DNA of 64,000 nt, taken from NCBI RefSeq assembly GCF_033097525.1, contig NZ_CP109907.1:1550001-1614000 (forward strand), in the 5' to 3' direction. The translations under genes and the position numbers were made by a program. Below the pieces are notes generated by a model that made no database searches, was not told the origin of the DNA, and saw only the letters and a list, made by a program, of their open reading frames with translations. This stretch comes from Sphingobacterium sp. UGAL515B_05 (GTDB lineage Bacteria; Bacteroidota; Bacteroidia; Sphingobacteriales; Sphingobacteriaceae). This document shows positions 22,374 to 32,505 of this stretch, piece by piece. The stretch's first letter is position 1; each line of letters opens with the position of its first letter.

Positions 22374-25300
22374 TTAGAATTGTACACTTATTCCCATTGA
22401 ATAGGTCCTTTTGCTCGGATATCCATTCGAGCCATCACGTCCCACACCTGTTACCAATTCGGGATCTGGCCCAGAATACCGGCTAAACGTGTACACGTTG
22501 TTTGCCGTAAAATTCAATCGGGCCGATGAAACCCCAAAACGACGAGCCCATCTTCTGTCAAAATTATAGCCTACTGTTATTGAGTTAATTTTTAAATAAG
22601 ATCCATCCTCCAAAAACATGGTAGAATTGTAACGATAAGGATTATATAATGTCAAACGCGTAAAGTCTGAAACATTTGGATAATCTGCATTATCGCCTAA
22701 CTGACGCCAAACATTATAAGCTTCAAGCGGTACATAAGCACCTGGTGCTCCTTTTCCGTAGTTTTGACCAGTGGGATCTGAATAGTTGCGGAATCGATCA
22801 GTTAAAGCTGTATTTAGAATATCGCGATCTAGCGTATAGGATAATTGTGTACGTAAAGACCAGTTTTTGTATTGCGTAAATAGATACAAACCTCCTGTAA
22901 TGGCCGGTTGCGAGTTACCTACATATACTAAGTCATTTTCATCAAGGATATAATCCCCGTTTAGATCTGTAAAAATAGGATCCCCCGCGCGAAAGAATTT
23001 GCCGTCATTCATTTCTCCGCCTGCTCTATAACGTAAACCTGTTAATGGATTCACAGGCACCTGATCATCAGAAGTGTATACCCCTTTATAATCGTATAAT
23101 ACAAAACTAAATGCATTCCGCCCAAGACGATAAAACTGTGGTAAATCGTAGCCAGAGCCGTCAGGTTGTACTAACTGACGTGCACCATCAGGTAGTGCAG
23201 TTACATAATCCCTATTTATTGCAAATGTTGCGCTCCCATTGAATTTCCAGTCCTCATTTGCTAATGAAGGACGGAACTGGATACTCAATTCATGCCCTCT
23301 ATTCACCATAGCCGATTCATTTGTTAATACATTTGAAAATGCGTTATGGTTGGCAATAGCTTTTTTACGCAAGATCTTATCTGATTGTTTGTAATAAGTT
23401 TCGTAGGTAATATAAATGGCACTATTGAAAAAGCCCAATTCCGTTGCTACAGACCATTGTGTTGTCGTCTGAGGAACCAGATTCGTATTGGGAGCATTCT
23501 CCAAGTCCAATGAGGTCGTTGGTCTATTATTATAACGGCCGTCGTCAATTTTATACCAGCCATAAAGATCAGATAATGATCCGGTTGGAGAAATCGTACG
23601 TCCTACCGATCCTCTGATAAAGCCCGTATCCCACCATTCTAATCCTTGCATAAAGTTCTCCTTCTTAAAGTTCCAACGTAAACCTGCCGAAGGATTCTGT
23701 GTCCAGGGTGAGCTTCCCCCTGTCACCGAAGTACCATCAATACGATAACTCAAGTCAACAACATACTTAGAATCATAATTGTAGGTAAAATTTCCGGCGT
23801 AAGCAATCGACCTAAAATTATTCAGGGAATTCAACAACCCACCTAATGTATTCCGCGTATTATAGCTAATTCCTGTATTAAATTGATCGTTTGCAGTACC
23901 ACGAATTCTGGACAAATCTTCTGAAGAAGAAGATATCCACATCTCGGTAAATCCATAAAGATTAAATAAGTGTTTTTCTTTAATTGCTTTAGTATATCCA
24001 AGTGAATTTCGATTATATACTTTACTATTGTTACCATAATAACTATACACTTCCGAAGAATTTCCCAAAAGTACCTCAGGTGTATAACGATCTTTTGTCG
24101 ATGTCATATAGGTATAGTTGAAAGTCGAACTCGCCCTTAGCCCCTGAAAAGGTTCATATTGTAATTCGATCTGACCAGTATAATTTCCTGTTTTATTTTG
24201 ATCATCAACCCCCAAAGCAGACAGCGCAGACATACTGCCAGAAAATAGTGAAGGTGAGGGATAGAGCGACGTTGTATTGACAGACTTACCTACCCCCGTC
24301 TGCATCATTGCATTTCCCGAACCCATTTTATTTTGGGCGACCTGCACATTGACATTTGCTCGCATCAAAAATTTATCACTTGGTTGATATGTCATGTTGG
24401 ATGAGGTGGTATATTTTTTCAGGCCTGTATTGGCGATAATACCATTTTCATCATAATAGTTGATATTCGTTTTATAGTTGAAGATCGTTTCTCCCCCCGA
24501 AATATTCAAGTTATGTGTTTGATTGTAGGTATTTCGATAGAAATAGGATTGCCAGTCGGTTGAATTATTATAATAGGGATTTAACGAATCGGCCAATATT
24601 GGAGAGTCATTGATACGCCGCAAGGCTGCCGCCAATGTCGTATCATTCATCAAAATTTGTTCAATACGTATCATTCGTTCATCTCTACCGCCGATAACAC
24701 GACGCAATTTAGGTACAGCTGACAGGAAGAATTGACCTTGATATTGTACAATTGGCACTTTTGACTTACCACGTTTTGTTTCAACAACAATTACACCATA
24801 GGCACCCCGAGAACCATATTGTGAAGTTGCTTGCGCATCTTTCATAACAGTTATATTTTCAATATCTTCAGGTGGGATCATTGCGATCGGAGACATGCCC
24901 GGTCCGGCTGTTTCAAAGCCATATTCGTATCCCGCATTGTCGTCAATTGGTACCCCATCGATCACAAATAAGGGGGAAGTCGGTGTTACAAAGGCATTAT
25001 CTCCACTTCCCGAAACGTTAAAATTGGACATACCACGAACCGCCATCGTCCCACGCATCCCCGGACTACCTGTATTATTTTGAATATTCAGTCCGGCGAC
25101 CTTACCTTGTAACAGATCGACAAAGTTACCGGCAGGAATATCCTGAATTTCCTTTCCAGAAATAGTAACTACTGAGCCTGTCAATGTCTCTCTTTTACGT
25201 TGTTGGTATCCAACTACGACAGTTTCTTGAAGCTCCTGCGCTTCCATCTCAAGCGTGACATTATATTCGGTTTTCCCTGCAACAATCGTAAACTTTTCCG

Positions 25301-25535
25301 TACGATATCCTTGATAGGAAAATACCATTACCCCAGTATTCGGGGCGGAAATTACAAATCGTCCATCATCCCCGGTTTTCCCTAAATCTCTTTTAGGATT
25401 TTCCAAACGAATAGACACGCCACCAAGGGCCTTCTTATCGTTTCCTTTCACTACCCCTTTGATCATGGTTTGGGCCCAAGCCTCCCCAACAAACAAGGTG
25501 CAAATGAACGTAAATATTATGCAGAATTGTTTCAT
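22374..25535 (-). CDS. SusC/RagA-like TonB-dependent outer-membrane transporter (pair 2)
   Basis: This is a protein of 1053 residues from the start chosen here. I use the ATG at 25535 because it opens directly into a signal peptide (MKQFCIIFTFICTLFVGEAWAQ). An upstream ATG at 25568 would overlap the previous stop codon. Domains: CarboxypepD_reg-like sandwich (about 22-105), plug (about 108-240, VVVGYQQRKRETLTGSV, VFVIDGVPI-type segment, VMKDAQATSQYGSRGAYGVIVV), 22-stranded barrel to the C-terminus (ending SKRTYSMGISVQF). There is no STN signalling domain, so no direct anti-sigma control is expected. It pairs with the SusD-like gene 12 bp downstream. Role: TonB-driven import of ligand across the outer membrane. 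Confidence 0.93.
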   Translation of the reverse strand: MKQFCIIFTFICTLFVGEAWAQTMIKGVVKGNDKKALGGVSIRLENPKRDLGKTGDDGRFVISAPNTGVMVFSYQGYRTEKFTIVAGKTEYNVTLEMEAQELQETVVVGYQQRKRETLTGSVVTISGKEIQDIPAGNFVDLLQGKVAGLNIQNNTGSPGMRGTMAVRGMSNFNVSGSGDNAFVTPTSPLFVIDGVPIDDNAGYEYGFETAGPGMSPIAMIPPEDIENITVMKDAQATSQYGSRGAYGVIVVETKRGKSKVPIVQYQGQFFLSAVPKLRRVIGGRDERMIRIEQILMNDTTLAAALRRINDSPILADSLNPYYNNSTDWQSYFYRNTYNQTHNLNISGGETIFNYKTNINYYDENGIIANTGLKKYTTSSNMTYQPSDKFLMRANVNVQVAQNKMGSGNAMMQTGVGKSVNTTSLYPSPSLFSGSMSALSALGVDDQNKTGNYTGQIELQYEPFQGLRASSTFNYTYMTSTKDRYTPEVLLGNSSEVYSYYGNNSKVYNRNSLGYTKAIKEKHLFNLYGFTEMWISSSSEDLSRIRGTANDQFNTGISYNTRNTLGGLLNSLNNFRSIAYAGNFTYNYDSKYVVDLSYRIDGTSVTGGSSPWTQNPSAGLRWNFKKENFMQGLEWWDTGFIRGSVGRTISPTGSLSDLYGWYKIDDGRYNNRPTTSLDLENAPNTNLVPQTTTQWSVATELGFFNSAIYITYETYYKQSDKILRKKAIANHNAFSNVLTNESAMVNRGHELSIQFRPSLANEDWKFNGSATFAINRDYVTALPDGARQLVQPDGSGYDLPQFYRLGRNAFSFVLYDYKGVYTSDDQVPVNPLTGLRYRAGGEMNDGKFFRAGDPIFTDLNGDYILDENDLVYVGNSQPAITGGLYLFTQYKNWSLRTQLSYTLDRDILNTALTDRFRNYSDPTGQNYGKGAPGAYVPLEAYNVWRQLGDNADYPNVSDFTRLTLYNPYRYNSTMFLEDGSYLKINSITVGYNFDRRWARRFGVSSARLNFTANNVYTFSRYSGPDPELVTGVGRDGSNGYPSKRTYSMGISVQF

Positions 25536-25564
25536 AATTTTTAAGCTAATTAGTTGGTCCATCA

Positions 25565-26605
25565 TCATTCAAATCTTGGCGTTTCATACATAAATCGAAA
25601 TTGTATCTCCCAATCCCCTTCTTCATAAATCGCAAATGGCATCTGTATACCACAATCTTCAAGAAAGCCAAATTGTCCTTTCCTTCTAAATTTGAAGTTC
25701 ATTACAGCAGCCCCACCATCTTCAGAAGTAAAATCAGTTTTAATTGGAGCTAGTGGAATTGGATAAGCCACATCGTAAATAACTTTACCATTTTCGAATC
25801 TGTGATTAAAACCATGAACTAATTTGTCCCATTCCGTTGCGGCAAACTTTTTCACATCAATCGGACGATTCAGGGAGTCTAAAAAACTTATTGTCAATGT
25901 CCGGCTTCCAGTCCCTTTACGCTCAAGCTTGTTAAAATAAACGTTGATTTCGGAAGGGAAAACAAGTAGATTGGTCCGCTCACCAAATAAATTGGTCGTT
26001 GAAGCGGGATGCGTATAAGGTAATGGTGACAAACCTGTCACTGGATCCATAATACTGGGTTCAAATGCACGTTCGCGATAAGGTTTCAATTTGAAATCCC
26101 GCAAATATCTACGCCCTCCTGTATTACTAATCTCGATATCAAACACATACCCAGAGTCTGGTTGGGCCTTAACAAAATTTGAGTTTACAGATTGTCCCCA
26201 AAAATTAATATTCCCAGATTTTTCAAGTATTTCTAATATGGGCCGATATTCTATTTTACGTTTGCTTTCTATCTCATCAATTGATTTTTCATAGCCGCTA
26301 TACGCCTTTGTCCAGATTTTAACAGGGAACTTATCATCGAAAAGTGTTGCGGGTTGCCCGTCAATGTCACGAACATTGACAATTTTGAAGGAAAGTGGCT
26401 GTGAGGTATTCTGCCCAATATTGACAATATTGTTATAAAAAGTATTTCTTCCCAACAATGGTGTAAACTCATTTGTATTGTATACAACATCACTTCCTAA
26501 AGAATCTTGGTCATCCGGGATATATTTCTTGCAAGACACTAACATGAAAAGTCCCATTCCGAGCATCAATAGCTGTTTGGCAGATTTTAATATTTTCATT
26601 TCCAT
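25565..26605 (-). CDS. DUF5007-like lipoprotein
   Basis: The 346-residue protein has a lipobox (GLFMLVSCKKYIPDDQDS). The body is beta-rich with no catalytic motif. Conserved-looking segments are GRNTFYNNIVNIGQNTSQPLSFKI near the N-terminus and FGFLEDCGIQMPFAIYEEGDWEIQFRF at the C-terminus. I place it in the DUF5007 type by memory of its usual position between fasciclin and SusC genes; this assignment is tentative. It starts 1 bp after the fasciclin gene and its end abuts the SusC-like gene, so translation is coupled. An alternative start lies at 26599. Probably a surface-exposed accessory component. Confidence 0.6.
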   Translation of the reverse strand: MEMKILKSAKQLLMLGMGLFMLVSCKKYIPDDQDSLGSDVVYNTNEFTPLLGRNTFYNNIVNIGQNTSQPLSFKIVNVRDIDGQPATLFDDKFPVKIWTKAYSGYEKSIDEIESKRKIEYRPILEILEKSGNINFWGQSVNSNFVKAQPDSGYVFDIEISNTGGRRYLRDFKLKPYRERAFEPSIMDPVTGLSPLPYTHPASTTNLFGERTNLLVFPSEINVYFNKLERKGTGSRTLTISFLDSLNRPIDVKKFAATEWDKLVHGFNHRFENGKVIYDVAYPIPLAPIKTDFTSEDGGAAVMNFKFRRKGQFGFLEDCGIQMPFAIYEEGDWEIQFRFMYETPRFE

Positions 26606-26606
26606 G

Positions 26607-27278
26607 TTATTTGTTTAATAGTTTTGCTAGTTTACTAAATCCGAAATTATGACTTGGAGCGAGGACGTGTAGCATACCATTATGTGTGCGTATATTCACC
26701 ACCGATGTTGCACTCTCCTGCCAATAACGCTGAAAAATAGACTTATTCATATCGCTCAATATAATTTGTTGTTGGCCTCCACCAATTATTCCAGAAGCCG
26801 ATGTTACTTTATATTTTAGTGTCATATCGTAGTTATCAAGCGCTTTGATCACCTTACCTTCTACAAAATCATGCAAATAGGGAGTATCGTATATCCCGTC
26901 AAATGCATAATGGTAGGTTAAAGAATCGAGAACCAATTGCGGGATATCCTCAAGATAAAGTGGGGGTCTGTTCCCCGCTTTTCGTACACCATTCATTGCA
27001 TCTAAAGCATTTGTAAAACTGTTGTTCGTCATAGCAAAAAAGGTAATTTTTGCATTAGGATCTTTTAGTTTAGCACGTACCGATGGAACGCGTTCCAATA
27101 CCAAGAGTAAAGAGTCATAGGTACTACCTTGTGATTCCAAAAAATCCAATGAAGTCCCATCAAATTCGGTATACTTGACTTGAAAATCTTCGTAATAGGT
27201 ATTCCCTTTTTTACAACTTGTGATGCCCAACAGCAATACGATTAGCGATAAGCCTAAAAAAATATGTTTGTTTTTCAT
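26607..27278 (-). CDS. fasciclin-domain-like lipoprotein
   Basis: The 223-residue protein has a lipobox (LLGITSCKKGNTYYED). The fasciclin-like region has GTSLDFLESQGSTYDSLLLVLERV, then DPNAKITFFAMTNNSFTNAL, then LVLDSLTYHYAFDGIYDT. It ends in NGMLHVLAPSHNFGFSKL. It lies 14 bp after a SusD-like gene and 1 bp before the DUF5007-like gene. Its paralogue follows the second SusD gene, so each SusCD pair has its own fasciclin partner. Confidence 0.75.
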   Translation of the reverse strand: MKNKHIFLGLSLIVLLLGITSCKKGNTYYEDFQVKYTEFDGTSLDFLESQGSTYDSLLLVLERVPSVRAKLKDPNAKITFFAMTNNSFTNALDAMNGVRKAGNRPPLYLEDIPQLVLDSLTYHYAFDGIYDTPYLHDFVEGKVIKALDNYDMTLKYKVTSASGIIGGGQQQIILSDMNKSIFQRYWQESATSVVNIRTHNGMLHVLAPSHNFGFSKLAKLLNK

Positions 27279-27292
27279 GATTATCTATTCTA

Positions 27293-28810
27293 TTATTTCC
27301 AATAAGAGTTTTGCACCAATTTGGAGTTTCTCTCAAGTACATCTGAAGAGATCGGCCAATAGATTCCACCTTTTTGAATCAAATCATTCATGACGGGATT
27401 ATTTTTCTTAATCTTTGCCAGGCGAATTTGATCATACCATCTCCACCCCTCACCCATTAATTCTCTTCTTCGTTCCAAGAAAATTTCTTCCAATAAATCT
27501 TTTGGCGAGTTACTGATATATGGTTTTAAACCACGGCGTTCTTTGATGACATTGAGGTATTTGATCGCGTCATCACGCTGATTGAGAACGGCTTTCGCCT
27601 CCGCTTGCAACAAATAAATTTCTTCTAAACGGGTAAAAACCAGATTGGAGCCGAAAATGGAGAAGTCAGAATCCCCAGCACCATTACGGATGACCTTGAT
27701 TTTACTAAAAATTGGAATATCGCCGTTGTAATTGGTAAAGTAGTTGGTCCGAACCAATCCCGATATAGAATCGATACCAAAACGCGTATCATTGACGTCA
27801 TCAAACAATTTATTAATGGTGTCTCGACTAACATAGATATCCGGTTTAGCTTTAGTAACAATTGGATACCCCAAAGTCAATGATTCAATATGCCCTGTAT
27901 TGGTTGCCTCTCCAAATTCATAGGAGGAGCGAATTGCTAATATCTGTGCCCGTGTACTAGGGCCAAATAATCCATCTGTTGGATTCACCAATGCGGGAGT
28001 TGTCAATAGCTCAAGACTTGCCTGCGAATAATTATCAATGACAAATCTTGAATATACCTCTGCATTAATGTACTTTCCTTGCCAAGCAGCCACGTGAGCT
28101 AACAGAGAATAGGCCGTAATTTTATTAACCAATACGCCAACCCAGGTGCCATATAAGGCTCCATAATAACTCTGTGTCCCAACAGCATACCGATAAGGTA
28201 GATCTTGCGCTGCGGCTAATAATTCTGATTCTGCGAAGGACAAAACAGTCGCTTCCGAAGAACGTGCTAATTCAACAAAAGAGCCATTGTCATAGGAGTC
28301 TTTTAGCAAAGGAACATCTCCCCAGATACGAACCATATAGAAATACATAAGTGCACGAATCGTACGTGCCTGTGCTACATCGTACTTCATATCCCGTTCT
28401 GTATAGCGTTTATCTTTCTCCATGACTTCTGGTGCACGTTCAATAAAGAGCGAAGCCGCATTAATGACGGCATAAAATCTACGCCAATCTGTAAGGTCTT
28501 TCAACAACGGATATGCGGATTTTAATTTATTCTCCCTTACCGCACGGAGGTCGGCCCGTGAATAAGAAGTAAAATCGCCATAGCGTATTTCCCCATACAC
28601 CCAATGTCCATAGTTATCAGCCGTAGCTGACCGCATTAAACCATAGATGCCCATCAAATGCGCACGGGTATCGGATATGGATTGCCATTCCAATTTCTCT
28701 GAGCCCAGATTTGATGCAACAATATCCAATTTCTTATTACATGAACTCGTAAAAACAGTAATGCCAAGTGACATCACCAGAATTACCGCCCATCGATTAT
28801 ATCTTTTCAT
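27293..28810 (-). CDS. SusD/RagB-like outer-membrane lipoprotein (pair 1)
   Basis: The 505-residue protein has a lipobox (GITVFTSSCNKKLD). The N-terminal part has WQSISDTRAHLMGIYGLMR, and the helix pair DVAQARTIRALMYFYMVRIWGDVPLLKD is diagnostic. The C-terminal part has LEEIYLLQAEAKAVLNQ, YLNVIKERRG, IFLERRRELMGEG, WRWYDQIRLA. It lies 21 bp after the SusC-like gene of the same pair and presumably caps it. Confidence 0.92.
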   Translation of the reverse strand: MKRYNRWAVILVMSLGITVFTSSCNKKLDIVASNLGSEKLEWQSISDTRAHLMGIYGLMRSATADNYGHWVYGEIRYGDFTSYSRADLRAVRENKLKSAYPLLKDLTDWRRFYAVINAASLFIERAPEVMEKDKRYTERDMKYDVAQARTIRALMYFYMVRIWGDVPLLKDSYDNGSFVELARSSEATVLSFAESELLAAAQDLPYRYAVGTQSYYGALYGTWVGVLVNKITAYSLLAHVAAWQGKYINAEVYSRFVIDNYSQASLELLTTPALVNPTDGLFGPSTRAQILAIRSSYEFGEATNTGHIESLTLGYPIVTKAKPDIYVSRDTINKLFDDVNDTRFGIDSISGLVRTNYFTNYNGDIPIFSKIKVIRNGAGDSDFSIFGSNLVFTRLEEIYLLQAEAKAVLNQRDDAIKYLNVIKERRGLKPYISNSPKDLLEEIFLERRRELMGEGWRWYDQIRLAKIKKNNPVMNDLIQKGGIYWPISSDVLERNSKLVQNSYWK

Positions 28811-28831
28811 AGTTTTTTCTATATTAAATAA

Positions 28832-31765
28832 TTACAGATCTAACTTAATACCTAATGAAACCATTGGAGATAATGGCAAGCCATACCCTGTGTAATATCC
28901 ATTAAAATCTATCAGTTCAGGATCGGCACCTGAGAATTTAGAAATTGTCAATAAATTGGTGCCGGAAACATAAACATAAGCCCGTCGAACAGTCTTCATC
29001 TTTTGTTTTATTTTGTCCAACTGAGAAAGATCATAACCAATCGTTACAGCTCTCAACTTCAGAAACGAAGCATTCTCTAAGAATAAATCTTGATCCACCC
29101 GATATGCAACGATCGGACTCCAAGGATTATAGATTGGATATTTGTTAATATCAACATCTTGTTGCCAATGGAACACCTCTCGAATTCCATCCAGTGAATT
29201 GGTATTTTCGGTATTAATGAAATTATATTTATTTGAAGCACGTTGATTCAGAGCCTTATGTCCCAGCGCAAAATACCATTGCATATTCAGGTCGAACCCT
29301 TTGTATTTGAAGTAGTTTTGAAATGATCCCGTCAGCTTTGGCATCGCATGGCCTTTTAACACACGGTCCTCATCGTTGATTCTGAAATCTCCATTCTGAT
29401 CTTTCCAAATTGGATCACCAGCCGCAAAATCTACCCCGTCAAACTGCAACTTTTGGCCATTTTGAACAGGAATACTTGCTTCAGTATCATAGGTACCCTG
29501 ATTCTCATACAACCAAAACTGATCAATGGCCTCGCCCACTTTTAACAACCTATTACCAACCTTCAACTGTTTACGTCCCTCGGGAAGTGCAGTCAATTTA
29601 TTTTGATTGTAGTTTAAGTTAAGCGATGTATTCCATTGTAATGCTTCTGGATTGGCGAGTACTTTTGCTGACAGATTGAGATCTATACCGGTATTTTTAA
29701 CAGTCATACCATTAATAATTTGACCAGAATATCCGTATTCTGCCGGGATAGGAGAATTAATCAATTGATTGGCATCTTTCTTCTGATATAGCGAAACTTC
29801 AAAATCGACCTTTTTCTCCAATAACGTTCCATCAACTGTCAATTCAGCATGATCCGTGTAGGGCCATTTGATATCGTAGCCCACCCAACCTTCTGAATAA
29901 GGTCGGGATGCAACTGCAAAACCATTATAGGATACTAGGGATTTTTCCGATCCCCAATTTAGATCAGCTGTATAATTTGGTCCGATAGCAAACTTACTTG
30001 TAAATACAGGTTTCCCTATTCTCGCCCACGAGGCTTTCACGCCCAATTGATTAAATAATTCCCCCTCATTTTCAGGAATCAGGTGGTATTTCGCAGCAAA
30101 TGATGGTGTCATTAACCAACGCGAATCTGGTTGCATCGTTGAAGAACCGTCATAACGCAATACCGCATCTAAATCAAGAAGATTTTTATATTTATAATGA
30201 CCCGCTAAGTATAAAGAATGTAATCGAAAATCTTCCCGGTTACTGTAGCGGTTTACATACAATCCGCCTATCGGTGTCAAATAGCCGGCGTTATTAGGAT
30301 CCCCATTTACAACGTTAACCTTGATAAAATCATTTGGTCCATCATAAGCCCGTGCATAATTGTATCGATAGAGATCCTGTGTATAGGAAGACCCTAGCGT
30401 CAAGTCTAATTGATGTTTGTCTTGAAATTTCAAGTTGTATTCCAACCGGTTGTTATATACCAAACGCTGATTGAAACCAAAATAACTCGACATATAATTA
30501 TTGGTTTCCATCAATGAACCAGGGAAGAATGCTTGTCTTGCTCCTTCTGAATAATCGACCCCTAAGGAAGTATTAAATTTTAGGTTCTTGAGAAAATAAA
30601 TATCCAGTGTAAGTAATGCATTTAATGAATTGACCGTATTTTTATCCAAAGCTTGTTTATAGATATCTAGATACTGCGCATACATCTCCTTATTTGGCGA
30701 GATTGGCACAGATAAATCCGGCACATAGGACGCCTCACCAAAACGGTCTCTTAAACTGCGATTACGATCTCTTAAACTGCGGCTCCCATTAATCGTCGTT
30801 CCAAATTGTAACCATTTGAAAGGTGCCATATTAACATTGAATAAGGCATTATATCGTTCGATATTTGTCTGGTCCGCCGAAATCGCATTCTTCATATAAC
30901 CACCAATAAATCCGAAATTCGCACGGTCATTACCTCCACGAATACCTAAATTTCCGCCATAAGAAGGTGTAACTTTGTAATATTCTTGATTCCAGTTTGC
31001 CGGTCCATAATAATTCACGTTGGTCGAATCGCTCAGATATCCTGGGTAATTCAAACGATCAGTATCCGACCCATATTTATTATAGAAGATGGACCGGAAC
31101 ATATTCTCATACTGAGCATTTACGGGAGTTACAACTGGTTTTGTAGAGAGTCCCACATAAGTATTTATAGATATTTCCCGATTTCCGTCTTTACCAGGTT
31201 TGGTAAGAATCCAAATAGCACCATTGGCAGCTAATGGTCCCAGTTTTGCTAACTTAACGGGATCTTTTATTACCTCAATGGATTCTACTGTTGAGAGATC
31301 AATACCGGCAAAGTTGTCCGTTCCCGGACCGATACGATTGAATTGATACTGTTGAATTGAATACGCAAAATTGTTGTCTCTTGCAATAGGTATTCCATTG
31401 ACAAATACAGCTGGTTGCACATTAACCGCATCTTTGATTTCGAGCAACGGCGATCCTAAACCCCTAAGCACCATATTCTTTGGCGCTCCTGGTTCACCTG
31501 TCGCTTCTTGTACGTAGAGACCGGCAACTTGCCCTTTCAAAAGCTCTGGAATACTGACAACAGGCAATGTTTCAACGTTTCTTAAATTGAGACTGTCTTT
31601 GACACCTTGCTTTTTTAACAAGGTAGCTAGTCGTCCTTTAAGTAATCGCTTGTCAACCTCATTGATTTCAGAAGTATCTTGTTTTGAAGTCCAAAAGTTA
31701 AGATGGTTAGCCTTAGCAGATGGAAACATAGGGACAAGAAATAAAAAACAAAATAGTCTTTTCAT
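28832..31765 (-). CDS. SusC/RagA-like TonB-dependent transporter lacking the CarboxypepD_reg domain (pair 1)
   Basis: The protein has 977 residues from the ATG at 31765, which begins a clear signal peptide (MKRLFCFLFLVPMFPSAKA). An ATG seven codons upstream gives a poorer one. After about 50 residues of linker the plug follows (LLKGQVAGLYVQEATGEPGAPKN, AVFVNGIPIARDNN, VESIEVIKDPVKLAKLGPLAANGAIWILT), then the barrel to the C-terminal LSPMVSLGIKLDL. The usual N-terminal CarboxypepD_reg sandwich of SusC proteins is absent. It is the first gene of the twelve-gene locus. No regulator is adjacent. Confidence 0.9.
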   Translation of the reverse strand: MKRLFCFLFLVPMFPSAKANHLNFWTSKQDTSEINEVDKRLLKGRLATLLKKQGVKDSLNLRNVETLPVVSIPELLKGQVAGLYVQEATGEPGAPKNMVLRGLGSPLLEIKDAVNVQPAVFVNGIPIARDNNFAYSIQQYQFNRIGPGTDNFAGIDLSTVESIEVIKDPVKLAKLGPLAANGAIWILTKPGKDGNREISINTYVGLSTKPVVTPVNAQYENMFRSIFYNKYGSDTDRLNYPGYLSDSTNVNYYGPANWNQEYYKVTPSYGGNLGIRGGNDRANFGFIGGYMKNAISADQTNIERYNALFNVNMAPFKWLQFGTTINGSRSLRDRNRSLRDRFGEASYVPDLSVPISPNKEMYAQYLDIYKQALDKNTVNSLNALLTLDIYFLKNLKFNTSLGVDYSEGARQAFFPGSLMETNNYMSSYFGFNQRLVYNNRLEYNLKFQDKHQLDLTLGSSYTQDLYRYNYARAYDGPNDFIKVNVVNGDPNNAGYLTPIGGLYVNRYSNREDFRLHSLYLAGHYKYKNLLDLDAVLRYDGSSTMQPDSRWLMTPSFAAKYHLIPENEGELFNQLGVKASWARIGKPVFTSKFAIGPNYTADLNWGSEKSLVSYNGFAVASRPYSEGWVGYDIKWPYTDHAELTVDGTLLEKKVDFEVSLYQKKDANQLINSPIPAEYGYSGQIINGMTVKNTGIDLNLSAKVLANPEALQWNTSLNLNYNQNKLTALPEGRKQLKVGNRLLKVGEAIDQFWLYENQGTYDTEASIPVQNGQKLQFDGVDFAAGDPIWKDQNGDFRINDEDRVLKGHAMPKLTGSFQNYFKYKGFDLNMQWYFALGHKALNQRASNKYNFINTENTNSLDGIREVFHWQQDVDINKYPIYNPWSPIVAYRVDQDLFLENASFLKLRAVTIGYDLSQLDKIKQKMKTVRRAYVYVSGTNLLTISKFSGADPELIDFNGYYTGYGLPLSPMVSLGIKLDL

Positions 31766-32147
31766 TCGATTTATGTCTTTAGGCATTAAAAAAATTGGTA
31801 TTATTCGGCTAGCAAATAAACTTAGTTTCGGCTTAAATAAAAGTTGGACTTTCGGTCCTATTAATAATTGATAGTATGTAACAATGATATAATAATATTT
31901 TTAAAGTCATACATATTGACAGGAACGAAATCGATTGCGTAATCGAAGCAAACGATTGCATAAATTAATCATGAATGTCTATATAGATTATAGTTTTATA
32001 ATTTTATAAAAGAAGTAAACGAAGTCATTCTATTTTCTTATCAATCTCGCGCTTTCTATTTGCGACATTTTTTGGTTGCTTTTTATAACCAAATGAAGAG
32101 TTAAAAAAAAGTTCTCTCTAAATTTGAATACTTTCAACACGAAAAAA

Positions 32148-32172
32148 GCCGAATCACTTATTGTAATTCGGC
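32148..32172. terminator. hairpin with T-runs on both sides
   Basis: GCCGAAT (32148-32154) pairs with ATTCGGC (32166-32172). The minus-strand side continues into TTTTTTCG and the plus side into CTTATTTT, so it could act in both directions. It lies in the gap between the two loci, about 270 bp beyond the better terminator at 32441. Confidence 0.55.
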
Positions 32173-32440
32173 CTTATTTTGTCATACATATAAGAATTCT
32201 CGCTATTTTTTAATAACGCAAGATCAACCTTCCCACAATTCCTGTGTCAATGTATGATATATTTACTAGGATCATTCTATTGAAGGGAACCGACAAAAAA
32301 GAACTCATAATGATCAAAAAAGTCTGTTAAATCCAGTTTAGATAGTTCCCTAGCTGATTGGATGTTATCACTCACTTTCAAAATATAGCTGTAACTACGA
32401 AAAAGGAGTCAACCAATCGAATACAATCGGATCAGACGAA

Positions 32441-32471
32441 AAATAGCGCCATCCTATCGTAAGCGCTATTT
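32441..32471 (-). terminator. terminator of the GH2/SusCD unit
   Basis: AAATAGCGC (32441-32449) pairs with GCGCTATTT (32463-32471) with a 13-nt loop. On the minus strand the stem runs into TTTTTCG. On the plus strand it runs into eight T, so it may be bidirectional. It is 35 bp after the stop of the gene at 32506. Confidence 0.8.
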
Positions 32472-32505
32472 TTTTTAAACAATTAGTCGATTCGGAAACT
32501 GGCTT

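Larger units (their letters stand above)
31766..32505. other. intergenic region between the two glycan loci
   Basis: About 740 bp without a convincing gene. It holds the terminator of the 32506-44537 unit (32441-32471), a second hairpin (32148-32172), and AT-rich DNA upstream of 31765 that must contain the promoter of the M60 locus. I find no perfect TTG/TAnnTTTG pair there. The nearest match to the -7 element on the minus strand is TTTATTTG, at about 31816-31823. Confidence 0.5.
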
